This document shows positions 35,482 to 45,574 of a stretch of DNA of 64,000 nt, piece by piece (the stretch's first letter is position 1; the number at the start of each line of letters is the position of its first letter). The stretch spans positions 434,001 to 498,000 of the forward strand of contig NZ_JNIF01000003.1 in the NCBI RefSeq assembly GCF_000702445.1. Direction: 5' to 3'. This DNA is from Bryobacter aggregatus MPL3 (lineage in GTDB: Bacteria > Acidobacteriota > Terriglobia > Bryobacterales > Bryobacteraceae). The translations under genes and the position numbers were made by a program. The notes beneath the pieces are model-generated. The model was not told where the DNA came from, searched no databases, and worked only from the letters and a program-made list of their open reading frames with translations.

Positions 35482-37515
35482 CTAGCGCTGGAAGCCTTCC
35501 ACCTGCTGGATCAGGAATCCCATGTCCTCAAAAGGCGCCCCGCCCACGCGCCCCCAGCGCAGTTTGCCTGCCGTATCGATCAGCAGTGTCGCGTGTAGTT
35601 CCATCTCTTCAAAGTCGTCGAAAGCCAGAAAGCGCTTTGCGTTTGCGTGCGTCTCATCACCAAGAAAGCGGATGCCCTGATACGCCGCGTCGCCAAGCAG
35701 AGCCTTGTTTTGAGCCGCACTATTGCCGCTGACGGCGAGTACAACCGTGTCGAGCCGCTTCCAATCGTCGTTCCTCGATTTGAGGTCGCGCAGTTGCTTC
35801 AGACAATGCGGACATTCGCTGCCCAGGTAGAAGACCAGCACGACATTCTTCCCCTTGAGCTCGCTGAGTTGGACACGCTTGCCTTCCACGTCTGCGGCAT
35901 CCAGGACGGGGGCATCGATCGGCGTCCAGTTCTTGGGACCAAAGCGGGCAAGATCTGCCTTCAAATAGTCGCGCTCGGACGCGGGGAGAACCGGCTGCAC
36001 GGGCTTGCCCGCCCGAGCTAGCCCGGCGAGTGCAAAGCGATCGTTGCGAGTCAGCTGGAGCGCTTTCTCATAGGCGGCAATCGCCAGATTTTTGCTGCCG
36101 GCCTGCAGGTAGGCGTCGCCCAAAGCGTTTAGCAGCACTTGTGGATAGTGCGGCGGATCGTTATCACCGTTCTGCAATTCAAACTGTTTTTCCGCCGCCT
36201 CGGTCAAAAGCCCCAGACCGAGCAGCGTTTCATTCTGCGCCAAGGCCAACCGGGCCCGCAACTCCTTCGACATGATTGCGTAGTGCGACTCGACGCTTTT
36301 GTCTTTTTCAAACTTGTCGAGTTCGGCGATGGCCTTTTCTGCTTCTTCGAGATTCCCCAGGCCGAAATGTGCCCGCGCCTCGACATAGGCCTTCAGCAGT
36401 TTGTCAGAGGCTCCCTCACGCCACGGAAAACTCCGCGTGTCGAGCAGTTCCTTCCAACGCTCATACTTCACCAGTACGCGCGCGAGGCCATGAATGCCTT
36501 GGGAGTGAGGGCTGTAGGGCTTGTCTCCATTGAAGCTGGGGTCCTGCGGAGCCTGGATCAGTTCTTTGGCACCAGCGATGGCCAGATCGGGCAAGCCGAG
36601 TTGTTCCTGGATGTAAGTGAGATAGGCGCGGTTGTGCCCCCAATTCCAATAGTTGAACGGATAGACCTGCCGCTCGTGCATATGGCGCACCTCAGTGCGC
36701 GTGGCTGCATCCATCGCAATCGCCGCCTCATTCCACATCCCAACCGTCGAATAGATATGGCCGGGCATGTGCAGGCCATGTCCTACATTGGGAGCAATGG
36801 CGCCATAGCGTGCTGCGCTCTGCAGCGCCATCTCCGGCTCGTGGTAGTTCCAGTTGTGAATACGATAGTGGTGCACCGCGGGATGATTGGGCAACTTCGC
36901 CTCCACCTCCCGCAAAATCAGCTCCGTGCCGTATCGCGCATCGCCCATACCGGAGAGAGCAAGCAGTAACTTCGCCTCCATGTCATCGGGATAGCGGACG
37001 CAAAGCGTCTCGAGCTTCTTCTGGTAGTTCAAAGCGCGATCACGGTAATTGGGCCCATGGTCCCGCAGACGATCGATGCGCTCCCGCGCCTCCAGCGCTT
37101 CGATATAGAGACGCTCCCGATCGCTCACCCCAGCCTTGCGCTTGACAGCTTCTTTGAGGAAGGCAGCACTTCGCTCGTCACCGGCGGCGCGCGCCATGCC
37201 CCAGTAACACATCGCATTGTCCGGTTCGAGCTTGGCGCACCAACGGAAGCTACGCTCGGCCTCATATTCCCAGAAGGAATGCAGCAGCGCATTGCCTTGA
37301 TCGAACCACTTCTGCGTTTCCGGATTCTTGTGGGTGATCGGGAAATGCGCCTCACCAATCTCCGGAATCGCAACAGGCTTTGTTCTCGGCCCGCTATCAA
37401 AAACTTCGCCATGCTGCGAATGCCCGAGGCGCTTCTCAGCAGCGGCATACAGGCCGGAAAAGCACAACAGGGCGGCGACTGTTGCCAGTCGCCGCCCTGT
37501 TTGAAGAGTGATCAT
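35482..37515 (-). CDS. Secreted TPR protein with C-terminal thioredoxin-like (redoxin) domain
   Basis: A 677-residue exported protein with a signal peptide (TVAALLCFSGLYAAA). TPR-like helical repeats fill most of the body, for example NALLHSFWEYEAERSFRWCAKLEPDNAMCYWG in pieces and later NLAIAAYEKALQL. The last 150 residues form an AhpC/TlpA-like domain with a CPHC redox motif at residues 568-571. It begins directly after the stop of the TonB receptor gene (adjacent bases), so it is probably its operon partner. Role unknown; a thiol-disulfide or scaffold role in the envelope is plausible. Confidence 0.8.
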   Translation of the reverse strand: MITLQTGRRLATVAALLCFSGLYAAAEKRLGHSQHGEVFDSGPRTKPVAIPEIGEAHFPITHKNPETQKWFDQGNALLHSFWEYEAERSFRWCAKLEPDNAMCYWGMARAAGDERSAAFLKEAVKRKAGVSDRERLYIEALEARERIDRLRDHGPNYRDRALNYQKKLETLCVRYPDDMEAKLLLALSGMGDARYGTELILREVEAKLPNHPAVHHYRIHNWNYHEPEMALQSAARYGAIAPNVGHGLHMPGHIYSTVGMWNEAAIAMDAATRTEVRHMHERQVYPFNYWNWGHNRAYLTYIQEQLGLPDLAIAGAKELIQAPQDPSFNGDKPYSPHSQGIHGLARVLVKYERWKELLDTRSFPWREGASDKLLKAYVEARAHFGLGNLEEAEKAIAELDKFEKDKSVESHYAIMSKELRARLALAQNETLLGLGLLTEAAEKQFELQNGDNDPPHYPQVLLNALGDAYLQAGSKNLAIAAYEKALQLTRNDRFALAGLARAGKPVQPVLPASERDYLKADLARFGPKNWTPIDAPVLDAADVEGKRVQLSELKGKNVVLVFYLGSECPHCLKQLRDLKSRNDDWKRLDTVVLAVSGNSAAQNKALLGDAAYQGIRFLGDETHANAKRFLAFDDFEEMELHATLLIDTAGKLRWGRVGGAPFEDMGFLIQQVEGFQR

Positions 37516-40476
37516 CTAGAAAGTGATTCTAGCTGCAATCTGCAGGATGCGTGGATCAAAGGAGGCCGTGTTCGACAGATAGCTGGTCTGCGGTGTCAGC
37601 GTCCGGGTTGCGGCGACAAAGCTATAAGGCGAGGTCTGCAAGCCCGAGAAGTTGGCACGATTCAGCGCATTGAAGGCTTCTCCCATCAGACGCAGCCGCA
37701 CCTTTTCACGGAAGACCGGAATGTCTTTGGACACCCGCAGATCGAGGCTCGCAAAGTTGGGTCCGATGATCGTGTTGCGGCCAAAGCCGGGCGCACGATC
37801 GTTGCGCGAGTTCTGATCGTTGTTCAGATCCGTCGGAGCCGTCGCGTTAAACGGACGGCCGCTCTGGGCCTGGAAGATCACCGAAAGCTGCCAGCCGCCG
37901 AAGACCAGTTTCTTCGGGCCGGTCAGATGATTGAAGTAAGCAATGTCCCAAACGCCCGAGCCCACAAAGCGATGCTTGATATTCGCATCGCCGAGCCCGC
38001 GGTCTGCATTCGGGTTCAACGTGTCCTGCACCACCTTCGCATCGTCGCCGCCGCCCACCACAACGCTGGTGGCGTCCGGACGGCTATCGATCACCTTCGA
38101 GTAGGTATAGCTGCTCTGCAGTTGGAAGTTCTTGGAGTAGCGCTTGCTGAACTGCACGAAGCCACCATGATAGGAGGAATCGGCGCCGCTCTCAAACACC
38201 GTGATGCGCCCGAAGTTCGGGTTCGGACGAGCCGTGGACAGACGGGTGGCGTAAGGAATCTGCGCGCCTGTCGTCGACAAGGTTGCATTCACGACGACCG
38301 TGGGGAACAGATTGATGTCGCGGCTGCGCGAAAGGTGCAATCCCTTCACGCCCAGGTAGCCGAGCGTCATGGCGAAGTCACGCGCGAGTTGGCGTTCGTA
38401 GTTGAAGTTCCACTGGTAGGTCTGCGCGGTACGGAAGGTGGGGTCCATCACGTAGATGTCCGGTGTCCGGGCCAGCGCCGGAGGCGCGCTGAGAATGGCC
38501 GGATAGGCGGGGATGAGACCCGCTTGTGAAGGTACGGTCGAGCTCAGCGTATAGGTCTGCACCTGGACGCCGTTCTGCGAATGCGCCGTGCCGTACATGA
38601 TGGCCGGCGTGCGCTGCGCGAACATTCCGAAACCAGCACGGATCACGCTACGGCCCGTCTTGTCGAGACGATAGGCAAGACCGAAGCGGCCCAGGATGTT
38701 GTCCTTGTTGAAAGGCACCACGTCAGTGCGAAGGCCAAGCGCGGCAAGCCCTGGATCCGGATTCCGGAAGTCATTCGAAGCCAGCTTGAACAGGTCATAG
38801 CGAACGCCGTAGGTCAGAGTCAGACGGTCCACCACGCGCCAGGTGTCCTGGAAGAAGAGGCCAACTTCGCTAGCGTTCGGATAGGTGGTGGCGCCTCGGG
38901 TGCCAGGTCCAGCAAAGCCCTGCGTGAAGGACACCGGTCTGCCATTGGCAAAGTCAGCCAGCGAATTGAAGGTGTAGCTGCCGCCGAAGTTACCGGGGAA
39001 GTAATTCGCAATGCGTTCGATGTTGACATCGGCGCCAGCCTTCAGCGTATGCGTCGAACGGATTGCCGACACGGTGTTGATGAAGTTGTACTTCTTCGAG
39101 TTTGTATAGCGGGGCGAGAAGCTGTTGCGGCCGATGCTCAACATCGTCGTACCGCTCTGGCGAATCACCGCCTCGGGGCTGGTGCTGTTAGCCAGGCCCG
39201 GCTCGTCATCGCGCAGATAGACAAAACGGGAATCCCAGATGGTCGTCGAACCGAAGACCTTGTTATAGCCCACGGAGAGGTTATCGGAGCTGATATTCGA
39301 ATTGCCCGTATGCTCGGCAGCACTCTGATTGCCGGAGTTCTCGAAGTTCGTGCCCTGGAAGCGATGCGCGTTGAAGCGCACGTTCAACTGCTGCGTCGAG
39401 CTGATGTTGTAGTCGATACGGCCAGTGTAGATATTGTTGCGCTGCCCGGTCACATAAGGGCGCAGCAGCGGGGTGAGTGTGGCGACGGCGCGTTGGGAAT
39501 CGGCATCGGTCAGCGGCGCGATCGGGAAGAAGACCGGATTCGGGTTCGTGTTGCGCTGCCCGTCATAGTTAAAGAAGAAGAACAGCTTGTCCTTCTTGAT
39601 CGGGCCGCCCAGATTGCCACCAAACTGGTTGAAGTGATACGGCTGGCGTCCCACGCCGCGCGCCTTGTTGATCGGCGTATTCGCATTCAGTTCGCGATCA
39701 CGGAAGAACCAGAAGCCGGTGCCATGAAAGTCGTTGCCACCGCTCTTGGTCACCATGTTGATCACCCCGCCGCCGGCGCGGCCAATCTCGGGAGCATAGC
39801 CCGAGGTGTTCACCTGGAACTCCTGCACTGCGTCCTGCGAGAAGGTATAAGGATTGCGGCCCCCACCGGCGCGGCCGGAGCTTTGGCCAAAGAAGAGGTT
39901 GTTCGCATCGCCGCCATCGACAAGCACGCTATTCGCGGTGCCGCGCTGGCCGCCAAAGCTGAGGTCGCCGCCACGGGTCTGATCGCGGACAACGCCTGGC
40001 GTGAGAATCGTGAAATCAAGAAAATTGCGGCCGTTGATCGGCAGATCACGCACTTCCTTCTCGTTCACGGTCGTCGACGTCGAAACACGAGCAGTCTCCA
40101 CCACGGGAAGCTCGGCGGTCACCGAAGTCGTCTCGGTCATCGCACCGATCTCGAGCGTCGCATCGAAGCTGCGCACAGCGCCCACGGTCAGCTCAATGCC
40201 GCTTTTCTGATAGGATTTGAATCCATTTTTCTCGATACTGAGACGGTACAAGCCAACAGGAAGGCGCACGAAAGTGTAGACACCGGCATCGGAACTTTCC
40301 GTACTGCGGGTAAAGCCGGTGTTGGTATTGGTTGCGGTAACTTTGGCTTGCGACACCGTCGCGCCCGACGGGTCCAGGATGGTTCCATTCAGGCTGGCGC
40401 CACCGACCTCACTCTGCCCAAAGGCGATGAGGCAAGTCATGGCCACACCTATCACATAGCGTAAGACTAGAAGCAT
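37516..40476 (-). CDS. TonB-dependent receptor with carboxypeptidase-regulatory-like N-terminal domain
   Basis: A 986-residue outer-membrane protein of the Oar-like type frequent in acidobacteria. The signal peptide (VIGVAMTCLIAFGQS) is followed by a carboxypeptidase-regulatory beta domain (SLNGTILDPSGATVSQAKV). Then come a plug domain (LPINGRNFLDFTILTPG and SVLVDGGDANN) and a long C-terminal barrel (from about GGNLGGPIKKDKLFFFF), ending in aromatic strands. No SusD-like partner is nearby; the next gene is the TPR-redoxin protein. The ligand cannot be predicted. Confidence 0.9.
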   Translation of the reverse strand: MLLVLRYVIGVAMTCLIAFGQSEVGGASLNGTILDPSGATVSQAKVTATNTNTGFTRSTESSDAGVYTFVRLPVGLYRLSIEKNGFKSYQKSGIELTVGAVRSFDATLEIGAMTETTSVTAELPVVETARVSTSTTVNEKEVRDLPINGRNFLDFTILTPGVVRDQTRGGDLSFGGQRGTANSVLVDGGDANNLFFGQSSGRAGGGRNPYTFSQDAVQEFQVNTSGYAPEIGRAGGGVINMVTKSGGNDFHGTGFWFFRDRELNANTPINKARGVGRQPYHFNQFGGNLGGPIKKDKLFFFFNYDGQRNTNPNPVFFPIAPLTDADSQRAVATLTPLLRPYVTGQRNNIYTGRIDYNISSTQQLNVRFNAHRFQGTNFENSGNQSAAEHTGNSNISSDNLSVGYNKVFGSTTIWDSRFVYLRDDEPGLANSTSPEAVIRQSGTTMLSIGRNSFSPRYTNSKKYNFINTVSAIRSTHTLKAGADVNIERIANYFPGNFGGSYTFNSLADFANGRPVSFTQGFAGPGTRGATTYPNASEVGLFFQDTWRVVDRLTLTYGVRYDLFKLASNDFRNPDPGLAALGLRTDVVPFNKDNILGRFGLAYRLDKTGRSVIRAGFGMFAQRTPAIMYGTAHSQNGVQVQTYTLSSTVPSQAGLIPAYPAILSAPPALARTPDIYVMDPTFRTAQTYQWNFNYERQLARDFAMTLGYLGVKGLHLSRSRDINLFPTVVVNATLSTTGAQIPYATRLSTARPNPNFGRITVFESGADSSYHGGFVQFSKRYSKNFQLQSSYTYSKVIDSRPDATSVVVGGGDDAKVVQDTLNPNADRGLGDANIKHRFVGSGVWDIAYFNHLTGPKKLVFGGWQLSVIFQAQSGRPFNATAPTDLNNDQNSRNDRAPGFGRNTIIGPNFASLDLRVSKDIPVFREKVRLRLMGEAFNALNRANFSGLQTSPYSFVAATRTLTPQTSYLSNTASFDPRILQIAARITF

Positions 40477-40531
40477 ATGATCTTAGTCTACGGTTTTACT
40501 CGTTGAATTTCATGACAACCGGGTAAAAGGC

Positions 40532-41224
40532 TCAGTCCTCTGGGACAAAGCGGTAGCCAACGCCCGTTTCCGTCTTTAGATACCGGGGCCGGGCCGGATC
40601 GGCTTCGATCTTCCGGCGAAGTTGCGCCATATAGACGCGGAGATACTGCGCCTGATCGAGACTCTGGGGCCCCCACACAGCATTCAACAAAAAGCGCTGA
40701 GTCATCGCCTTACCCCGATGCTCGATCAGCGTCAACAACAACTTGAACTCCGTCGGCGTCAGGTGAATCTCTTCATCGTTGCGACGCAGAGACCGGCCTT
40801 CCAGATCGACACGCAAATTGCCAAACCGGAAAATGGGTTCCGCATAGGTGGCCTGCCGCTGTCTCCGCAAACCGGCACGGATGCGTGCCTGCACCTCACC
40901 GATGGAAAAGGGCTTCGCGACAAAGTCATCGGCGCCGAGATCGAGAGCCCGGATCTTATCTTCTTCCCTGCCTCGCGCACTCAGCACCACAATCGGAGCC
41001 ACGCTGAACTCGCGCAGTTGAGGAATCAAGCTCAGGCCATCTCCATCCGGTAAGCCAAGATCCAGCAGCACCAGGTCCGGCTGGCGGGACCGCGCTTCTC
41101 CGATGGCCGCACCCAGCGTCGCGGCCCATGCAACACGATACCCCGCTCCTTCCAACGAGGTCTGGAGCACCCTGGAAATCTGCACATCGTCCTCGACCAC
41201 TAGAATCAACGGTGCATTGGTCAT
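40532..41224 (-). CDS. kdpE: KdpE response regulator
   Basis: A 230-residue OmpR-type regulator. The receiver domain has the acidic pair EDD near the N-terminus and phospho-acceptor Asp in LVLLDLGLPDGDG. The winged-helix output domain carries HLTPTEFKLLLTLIEHRGK and TGVGYRFVPED. Its start overlaps the kdpD stop by 4 bases. Under K+ limitation it would activate the kdpFABC promoter. Confidence 0.94.
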   Translation of the reverse strand: MTNAPLILVVEDDVQISRVLQTSLEGAGYRVAWAATLGAAIGEARSRQPDLVLLDLGLPDGDGLSLIPQLREFSVAPIVVLSARGREEDKIRALDLGADDFVAKPFSIGEVQARIRAGLRRQRQATYAEPIFRFGNLRVDLEGRSLRRNDEEIHLTPTEFKLLLTLIEHRGKAMTQRFLLNAVWGPQSLDQAQYLRVYMAQLRRKIEADPARPRYLKTETGVGYRFVPED

Positions 41225-43797
41225 GGCTTGATCGCAGGCAGCACAATCTCAAAACAAGCTCCTCGCTTGGCGCGATTCTGCACACGCACGGTACCTCCAT
41301 GTGCCTCCACAATCGACTTCACAATCGTGAGTCCTAAGCCGACACCCCGAGCAGACGGCGACTCGTCCCCCCGGTAGAACTTTTCAAACACGCGCTCCTC
41401 GGTTCCAGCCGCAACGCCCGGCCCTTCATCGAGAACACGCACCCGCACTGTATCTCCCAACTTCTCTGCATTGATTTCGATCGGAGCATCTGGAGGCGAA
41501 TATTTCAGCGCGTTCTCGAGCAGGTTCTGCAGAGCCTGCGCCAACAATTGCGGGTCAGCGGCCACCTCCGGAAGATCCCGCGCCACGGTCGTTCGAATCT
41601 CGCGCCCCTTGAGAAGCCGCTCCATCGAATCGAGAACACTGCCCACCACCTCTTCCATCGAGCAAGGCACTTTGTGAAGCACTACCCGGCCATCCTCGAG
41701 CCGGGTCATCTCGAGCAAATTGGTCACCAGGCGATTCAACCGTTGGGACTCATCCTCGATCGCGTTCAGCAGTTCACTCCGCCGCTCGCCGGAGATGTGC
41801 AGAGCCGGATCCAGCAGCGTAGCCGCGGCAGCAGAGATGCTGGTGAGTGGCGTTCTGAGATCGTGCGAAACAGAACTCAAGAGCGAATTGCGAAGCCGTT
41901 CGCTTTCCGCGGCCAGCGCCGACTGCCTCGCCTCATCGAGCGCGGTAATCCGCTCCATCGCCTGGACCGTCTGATTGAGAAGAGCTTCGAGCAAAGCAGC
42001 CTGTCCTGAATCTTCCGGCGGCTCTTCCAGCGCAAGCACACCATAGGACTTCTCTCGCAGCCGCAACGGACGATAGTGCGTGAGCGCCCCCGGCAAACTG
42101 TCGGTCCCCTTGCCAGCAAGCTGTCCACGATCAAAGCACCACTGCGCAATCCCTTCCTCCTGCGAGTTGGGAACAAAGCCTTCGGCCACCCGGCGGCGGA
42201 AGCTGATCTTCTCTTCTGTGTCTGGCAGAAAGACATTCCCGCGCACGCGAAAAGCCGCGTGCACCATGAGCAGCAGAGCTTCGGCGGCCTCAAAAATTCT
42301 TTGCGTGCGCGCCAGCGATTTCGACAATCGATAGAGGTTCTGCGTTCGATGTTCCCGCTCAATGGCAAGTTGCGCCTGCTGCCGCAGTTTCACCGTCAGA
42401 CCACTGATCACCATGGACACCATCAGCATCACGCCGAAGGTCAACAGATACTCGGCATCCGACACGCCAAAGGTCATGTATGGCGGCACACAGAAGAAGT
42501 CGAAGCTTGCCACACTCAACACCGACGCGAACATTGCCGTCGTCTTCGAGTAACGCATCGCCACCGCCACCACGGCGAGCAGGTACACCATCACCAGGTT
42601 CGCCAGAGCGATGTACTCGCGAAAGAACATCCCGAAGGCCGTCGCCGCACAGATCCACAATGCAGCCTGCCCCAACTCCTGCCAGGGTGGCACCTCCACC
42701 CGGGTCGTGAACTTCTGTTCTACTTTGACGCCGCCATCCATGGCGATCACCGTGATCTCGCCGCTATTGGCAATCAGCGCCCCCACCAGCTTGGAGCCAG
42801 GCGACTTTCCCACCACAATTCGTGTGACGTTCTGGACCCGCGCAAAATGGAGCACCGCATCGGCGACACTGTCCCCCTGCAGGGTGACTGCCTCCGCGCC
42901 CAGACTCTCGGCGAGATGCAAAGCAGCGCGTAGATTCTGCCGGGCGGCTTCGCTGATGCCTGAAGAGTCACTTGGCTCCACAAACACGACGAACCACTCC
43001 GCCTCCCACCGGATGGCCATGCGCTTGGTGGCTCGAACCAGATTCTGGGCATAAGGGGTGGGACCGATCGCCAGCAGGATCCGTTCTGTAACCGGCCAGG
43101 TCTTCGCATTGCCATGACGGCCCCGGATGGCGTTGACGTCGAAGTCCACCCGATCGGCAGTATGCCGCAGAGCCATCTCGCGCAGTGCATTCAGATTGCC
43201 CGGCTTGAAGAAATTCTCAAGTGCCCGCGCCGCCTGCTCCGGAACATAGACCTTGCCCTCCTTCAGACGGCTGAGCAGTTCCTCGACGGGAAGATCGATC
43301 AGTTCAATCTCGTCCGCCAGTTCGAGCACCTTGTCCGGAATGGTCTCGCGCACCACCACTCCCGTGATCTGAGCCACCACATCATTCAGGCTCTCAATAT
43401 GTTGCACATTGAGCGTGCTGTACACGTCGATGCCGGCATCGAGCAATTCTTCGACGTCCTGCCACCGCTTGGGGTGCCGTGCGGACTTGGAATTGCTATG
43501 GGCCAGTTCATCCATCAGGATGAGATCTGGATGCCGCGCCAGAGCGGCGTCCAGATCAAATGTCCCATCGCCGGGCAGGCGTTCAAAACCAATCAGCCGC
43601 GCTGCCGTCTCGGAGCGTCCATGGGTTTCAACAACCCCGACAACCACATCCACGCCTGCATCCAGCTTTGTACGAGCCGATTCGAGCATCGAATAAGTCT
43701 TCCCGACACCAGGAGCCGCACCGAAGAAGATCTTCAGCTTGCCGCGAATTTTCTGTTCCTGCTCTACCAAGCGCCCTGCTTGCCTCCGAACCACCAA
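41221..43797 (-). CDS. kdpD: KdpD sensor histidine kinase
   Basis: An 858-residue K+ sensor kinase. The N-terminal KdpD domain has the P-loop FFGAAPGVGKTY and MDELAHSNSKSARHPKRWQD. A universal-stress-like domain (RILLAIGPTPYAQNLVRATK) follows, then four membrane helices around LVMVYLLAVVAVAMRYS, a GAF-like region, the phospho-acceptor SVSHDLRTPLTS and the ATPase domain (ALQNLLENALKYS). Start is uncertain: 43797 lies 34 bases inside the porin gene; a TTG at 43770 is an alternative. Confidence 0.94.
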   Translation of the reverse strand: MVVRRQAGRLVEQEQKIRGKLKIFFGAAPGVGKTYSMLESARTKLDAGVDVVVGVVETHGRSETAARLIGFERLPGDGTFDLDAALARHPDLILMDELAHSNSKSARHPKRWQDVEELLDAGIDVYSTLNVQHIESLNDVVAQITGVVVRETIPDKVLELADEIELIDLPVEELLSRLKEGKVYVPEQAARALENFFKPGNLNALREMALRHTADRVDFDVNAIRGRHGNAKTWPVTERILLAIGPTPYAQNLVRATKRMAIRWEAEWFVVFVEPSDSSGISEAARQNLRAALHLAESLGAEAVTLQGDSVADAVLHFARVQNVTRIVVGKSPGSKLVGALIANSGEITVIAMDGGVKVEQKFTTRVEVPPWQELGQAALWICAATAFGMFFREYIALANLVMVYLLAVVAVAMRYSKTTAMFASVLSVASFDFFCVPPYMTFGVSDAEYLLTFGVMLMVSMVISGLTVKLRQQAQLAIEREHRTQNLYRLSKSLARTQRIFEAAEALLLMVHAAFRVRGNVFLPDTEEKISFRRRVAEGFVPNSQEEGIAQWCFDRGQLAGKGTDSLPGALTHYRPLRLREKSYGVLALEEPPEDSGQAALLEALLNQTVQAMERITALDEARQSALAAESERLRNSLLSSVSHDLRTPLTSISAAAATLLDPALHISGERRSELLNAIEDESQRLNRLVTNLLEMTRLEDGRVVLHKVPCSMEEVVGSVLDSMERLLKGREIRTTVARDLPEVAADPQLLAQALQNLLENALKYSPPDAPIEINAEKLGDTVRVRVLDEGPGVAAGTEERVFEKFYRGDESPSARGVGLGLTIVKSIVEAHGGTVRVQNRAKRGACFEIVLPAIKP

Positions 43798-44984
43798 ACG
43801 AGTCCCAGCAGGGCTGTATCCATCTGCTTGCGGAACTCCCCAGGCGAATCGCTGCGGAAGTATCGATGATTCGACATGTCACGCCGGTACTCCCACCGCA
43901 TCTGGAAGCCTTCTGCCATTTCAAAAGTCGAGGTCAGTGTAAAGTCGCGTAAGTTCTGGGATTGGCCGCTGAACAAGCCGCCTTTGTCGTTCAAGAGCGT
44001 GTAACGGGAGGCAACAGACCATCGCGGATGAAAGCGATACCGTGCATAGACAGCGCCCCCGGTCACCCGCTTCGGCGCGTCGTTCGGCAGCAGACGATGG
44101 ATGACGTAGTCTGCTTCCGCCGCGAGAGTCCATTTTGAATTCACGTTCCAGTTCCAGTATGTGTCTAAAATCTGAAGCCGGCCAGAGCGTCCTCCAGGAG
44201 TCTCACGTCCCGCATAGTAGTTCAGATTCCCCCCGAGCTTCGCCGTCGGAGTAAAGCTCAAAATGACCGCCTGGCTCTTGAAGCGATTGAAGTCCTCTGT
44301 CTGATTCGCCCCATTCACCAACCAATAGGTCGCATTGATTTTCTCTGAGACTGGATAGCTGGTGCGCAGGCCCATGTGATAGTAAGGCAGAAAATTGAAG
44401 AAGTAACTCCGGGAATAGTTCATTTGATCTTTCGCATAATTCGTTTCGATCCCCAACGATGAAGCGAACTTGCCCATATCGACCGTGATCCCCTTCCCCA
44501 CCGGAGCGATCACAGTCCCATAAGCCTGAAAGATATTTCGATAGATCGCCGGACGTGGCTCATTCAAACGATTGCCCTGCAGCGTTTGGGTGGCCTGTCC
44601 AAACTGCAGGTCCAAGCGAGCCCCCAAGTAGCGCTTCGCGGCAAGCGAAGCCGCGCGCTCGATCACCACAGTACCCTGGCTGAGCGTGAACGAGTTGTGC
44701 GAAACATCATAGGCACGCAGCTCATTTTTTCCGTCCGCCGGGCGGTTGAAGTTGTATCCGTAATAGCCATCCAGATAAAAGTTCAAGGTAGTGGCAGGGG
44801 CCTGCTCGACCTCCGCCGCCTTCTTGACCTCAGGGAGGGGCGGCACGCTGAGCTTGGCGGCGGGCGCTGCTTCCAACGCAGCCAGCCTTCGCTCCAATTG
44901 TGCAATCTTCTCTAACAACAGCTTCTCCGTTGGGGTCTGCGCCAAGAGCACAGTCCCCCACATCATCAGAACAATGGTTCTCAC
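43764..44984 (-). CDS. Outer-membrane porin-like protein within the kdp operon
   Basis: A 406-residue protein with a signal peptide (TIVLMMWGTVLLAQ), a short coiled-coil (EKLLLEKIAQLERRLAALEA), a Pro-rich linker and a beta-barrel of about 320 residues with many aromatic girdle residues. It resembles the putative beta-barrel porin-2 family (NFYLDGYYGYNFNRP, YLGARLDLQFGQ). It sits between kdpC (2 bases upstream) and kdpD, so it is probably induced with the K+ pump and may admit cations through the outer membrane. Ion specificity is inference. Confidence 0.78.
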   Translation of the reverse strand: MRTIVLMMWGTVLLAQTPTEKLLLEKIAQLERRLAALEAAPAAKLSVPPLPEVKKAAEVEQAPATTLNFYLDGYYGYNFNRPADGKNELRAYDVSHNSFTLSQGTVVIERAASLAAKRYLGARLDLQFGQATQTLQGNRLNEPRPAIYRNIFQAYGTVIAPVGKGITVDMGKFASSLGIETNYAKDQMNYSRSYFFNFLPYYHMGLRTSYPVSEKINATYWLVNGANQTEDFNRFKSQAVILSFTPTAKLGGNLNYYAGRETPGGRSGRLQILDTYWNWNVNSKWTLAAEADYVIHRLLPNDAPKRVTGGAVYARYRFHPRWSVASRYTLLNDKGGLFSGQSQNLRDFTLTSTFEMAEGFQMRWEYRRDMSNHRYFRSDSPGEFRKQMDTALLGLVWWFGGKQGAW

Positions 44985-44986
44985 AG

Positions 44987-45571
44987 TTACAACACCCCAT
45001 CAAGAGCAAGATTCAGTTTCAGAACATTCACGCGCTCCTCTCCGAGAAAGCCGAGTTGGCGCCCTTGCGTAAAGCGGTCCACCACCTGCTGCACCTCATC
45101 AACGGACAAATGTCGGGCCCGCGCCACACGCGCAACTTGGTATCGGGCCGCCTCCGGGCTGATGTGCGGGTCGAGTCCCGAGCCTGAGGCGGTCAGCAGA
45201 TCCAGAGGCACAGGGCCGGAGGAATCCGGATTAGCCGCTTGCAAGGCCGCCTTGCGCTCGGCAAAAGCCTTTTTCAGATCCGGATGTAGCGGTCCAAAGT
45301 TCGATCCGGAACTCGCTTCTCCGTTGTAGGCTTTCGGCGAGGTGGCAGAAGGACGGGGCCAGAAGTACTGCTCCTGCTCGAAATTCTGCCCAATCCATTC
45401 CGAGCCCAGCACCGCGCCCTTGGCAGTGATCAGAGACCCTTGCGCCTGCGCGCGAAAACCCAGTTGTCCAATGAGTAAAACCAGAAACGGATATGCCAAT
45501 CCGGTGAGTAGCGTGAAAAGTACAAACGCACGCAGAGATACAAAAAGACCTTCCCTTATCATCTTCATCAC
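44987..45571 (-). CDS. kdpC: Potassium-transporting ATPase subunit C
   Basis: A 194-residue periplasm-facing subunit of the KdpFABC pump with one N-terminal membrane helix. The signature SGSGLDPHISPEAARYQVARVARAR (in part) and the VNVLKLNLALD C-terminus are typical. SGSNFGPLHPDL is also conserved. It follows kdpB by 3 bases. Normal length. Confidence 0.96.
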   Translation of the reverse strand: MMKMIREGLFVSLRAFVLFTLLTGLAYPFLVLLIGQLGFRAQAQGSLITAKGAVLGSEWIGQNFEQEQYFWPRPSATSPKAYNGEASSGSNFGPLHPDLKKAFAERKAALQAANPDSSGPVPLDLLTASGSGLDPHISPEAARYQVARVARARHLSVDEVQQVVDRFTQGRQLGFLGEERVNVLKLNLALDGVL

Positions 45572-45574
45572 TCC

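Noticed and set aside
38581-40464. A 627-codon open frame on the plus strand opposite the TonB receptor gene.
   Set aside because: It mirrors codon-position bias of the receptor gene. Its product has no coherent domain, signal or motif, and the minus-strand protein is unmistakable.
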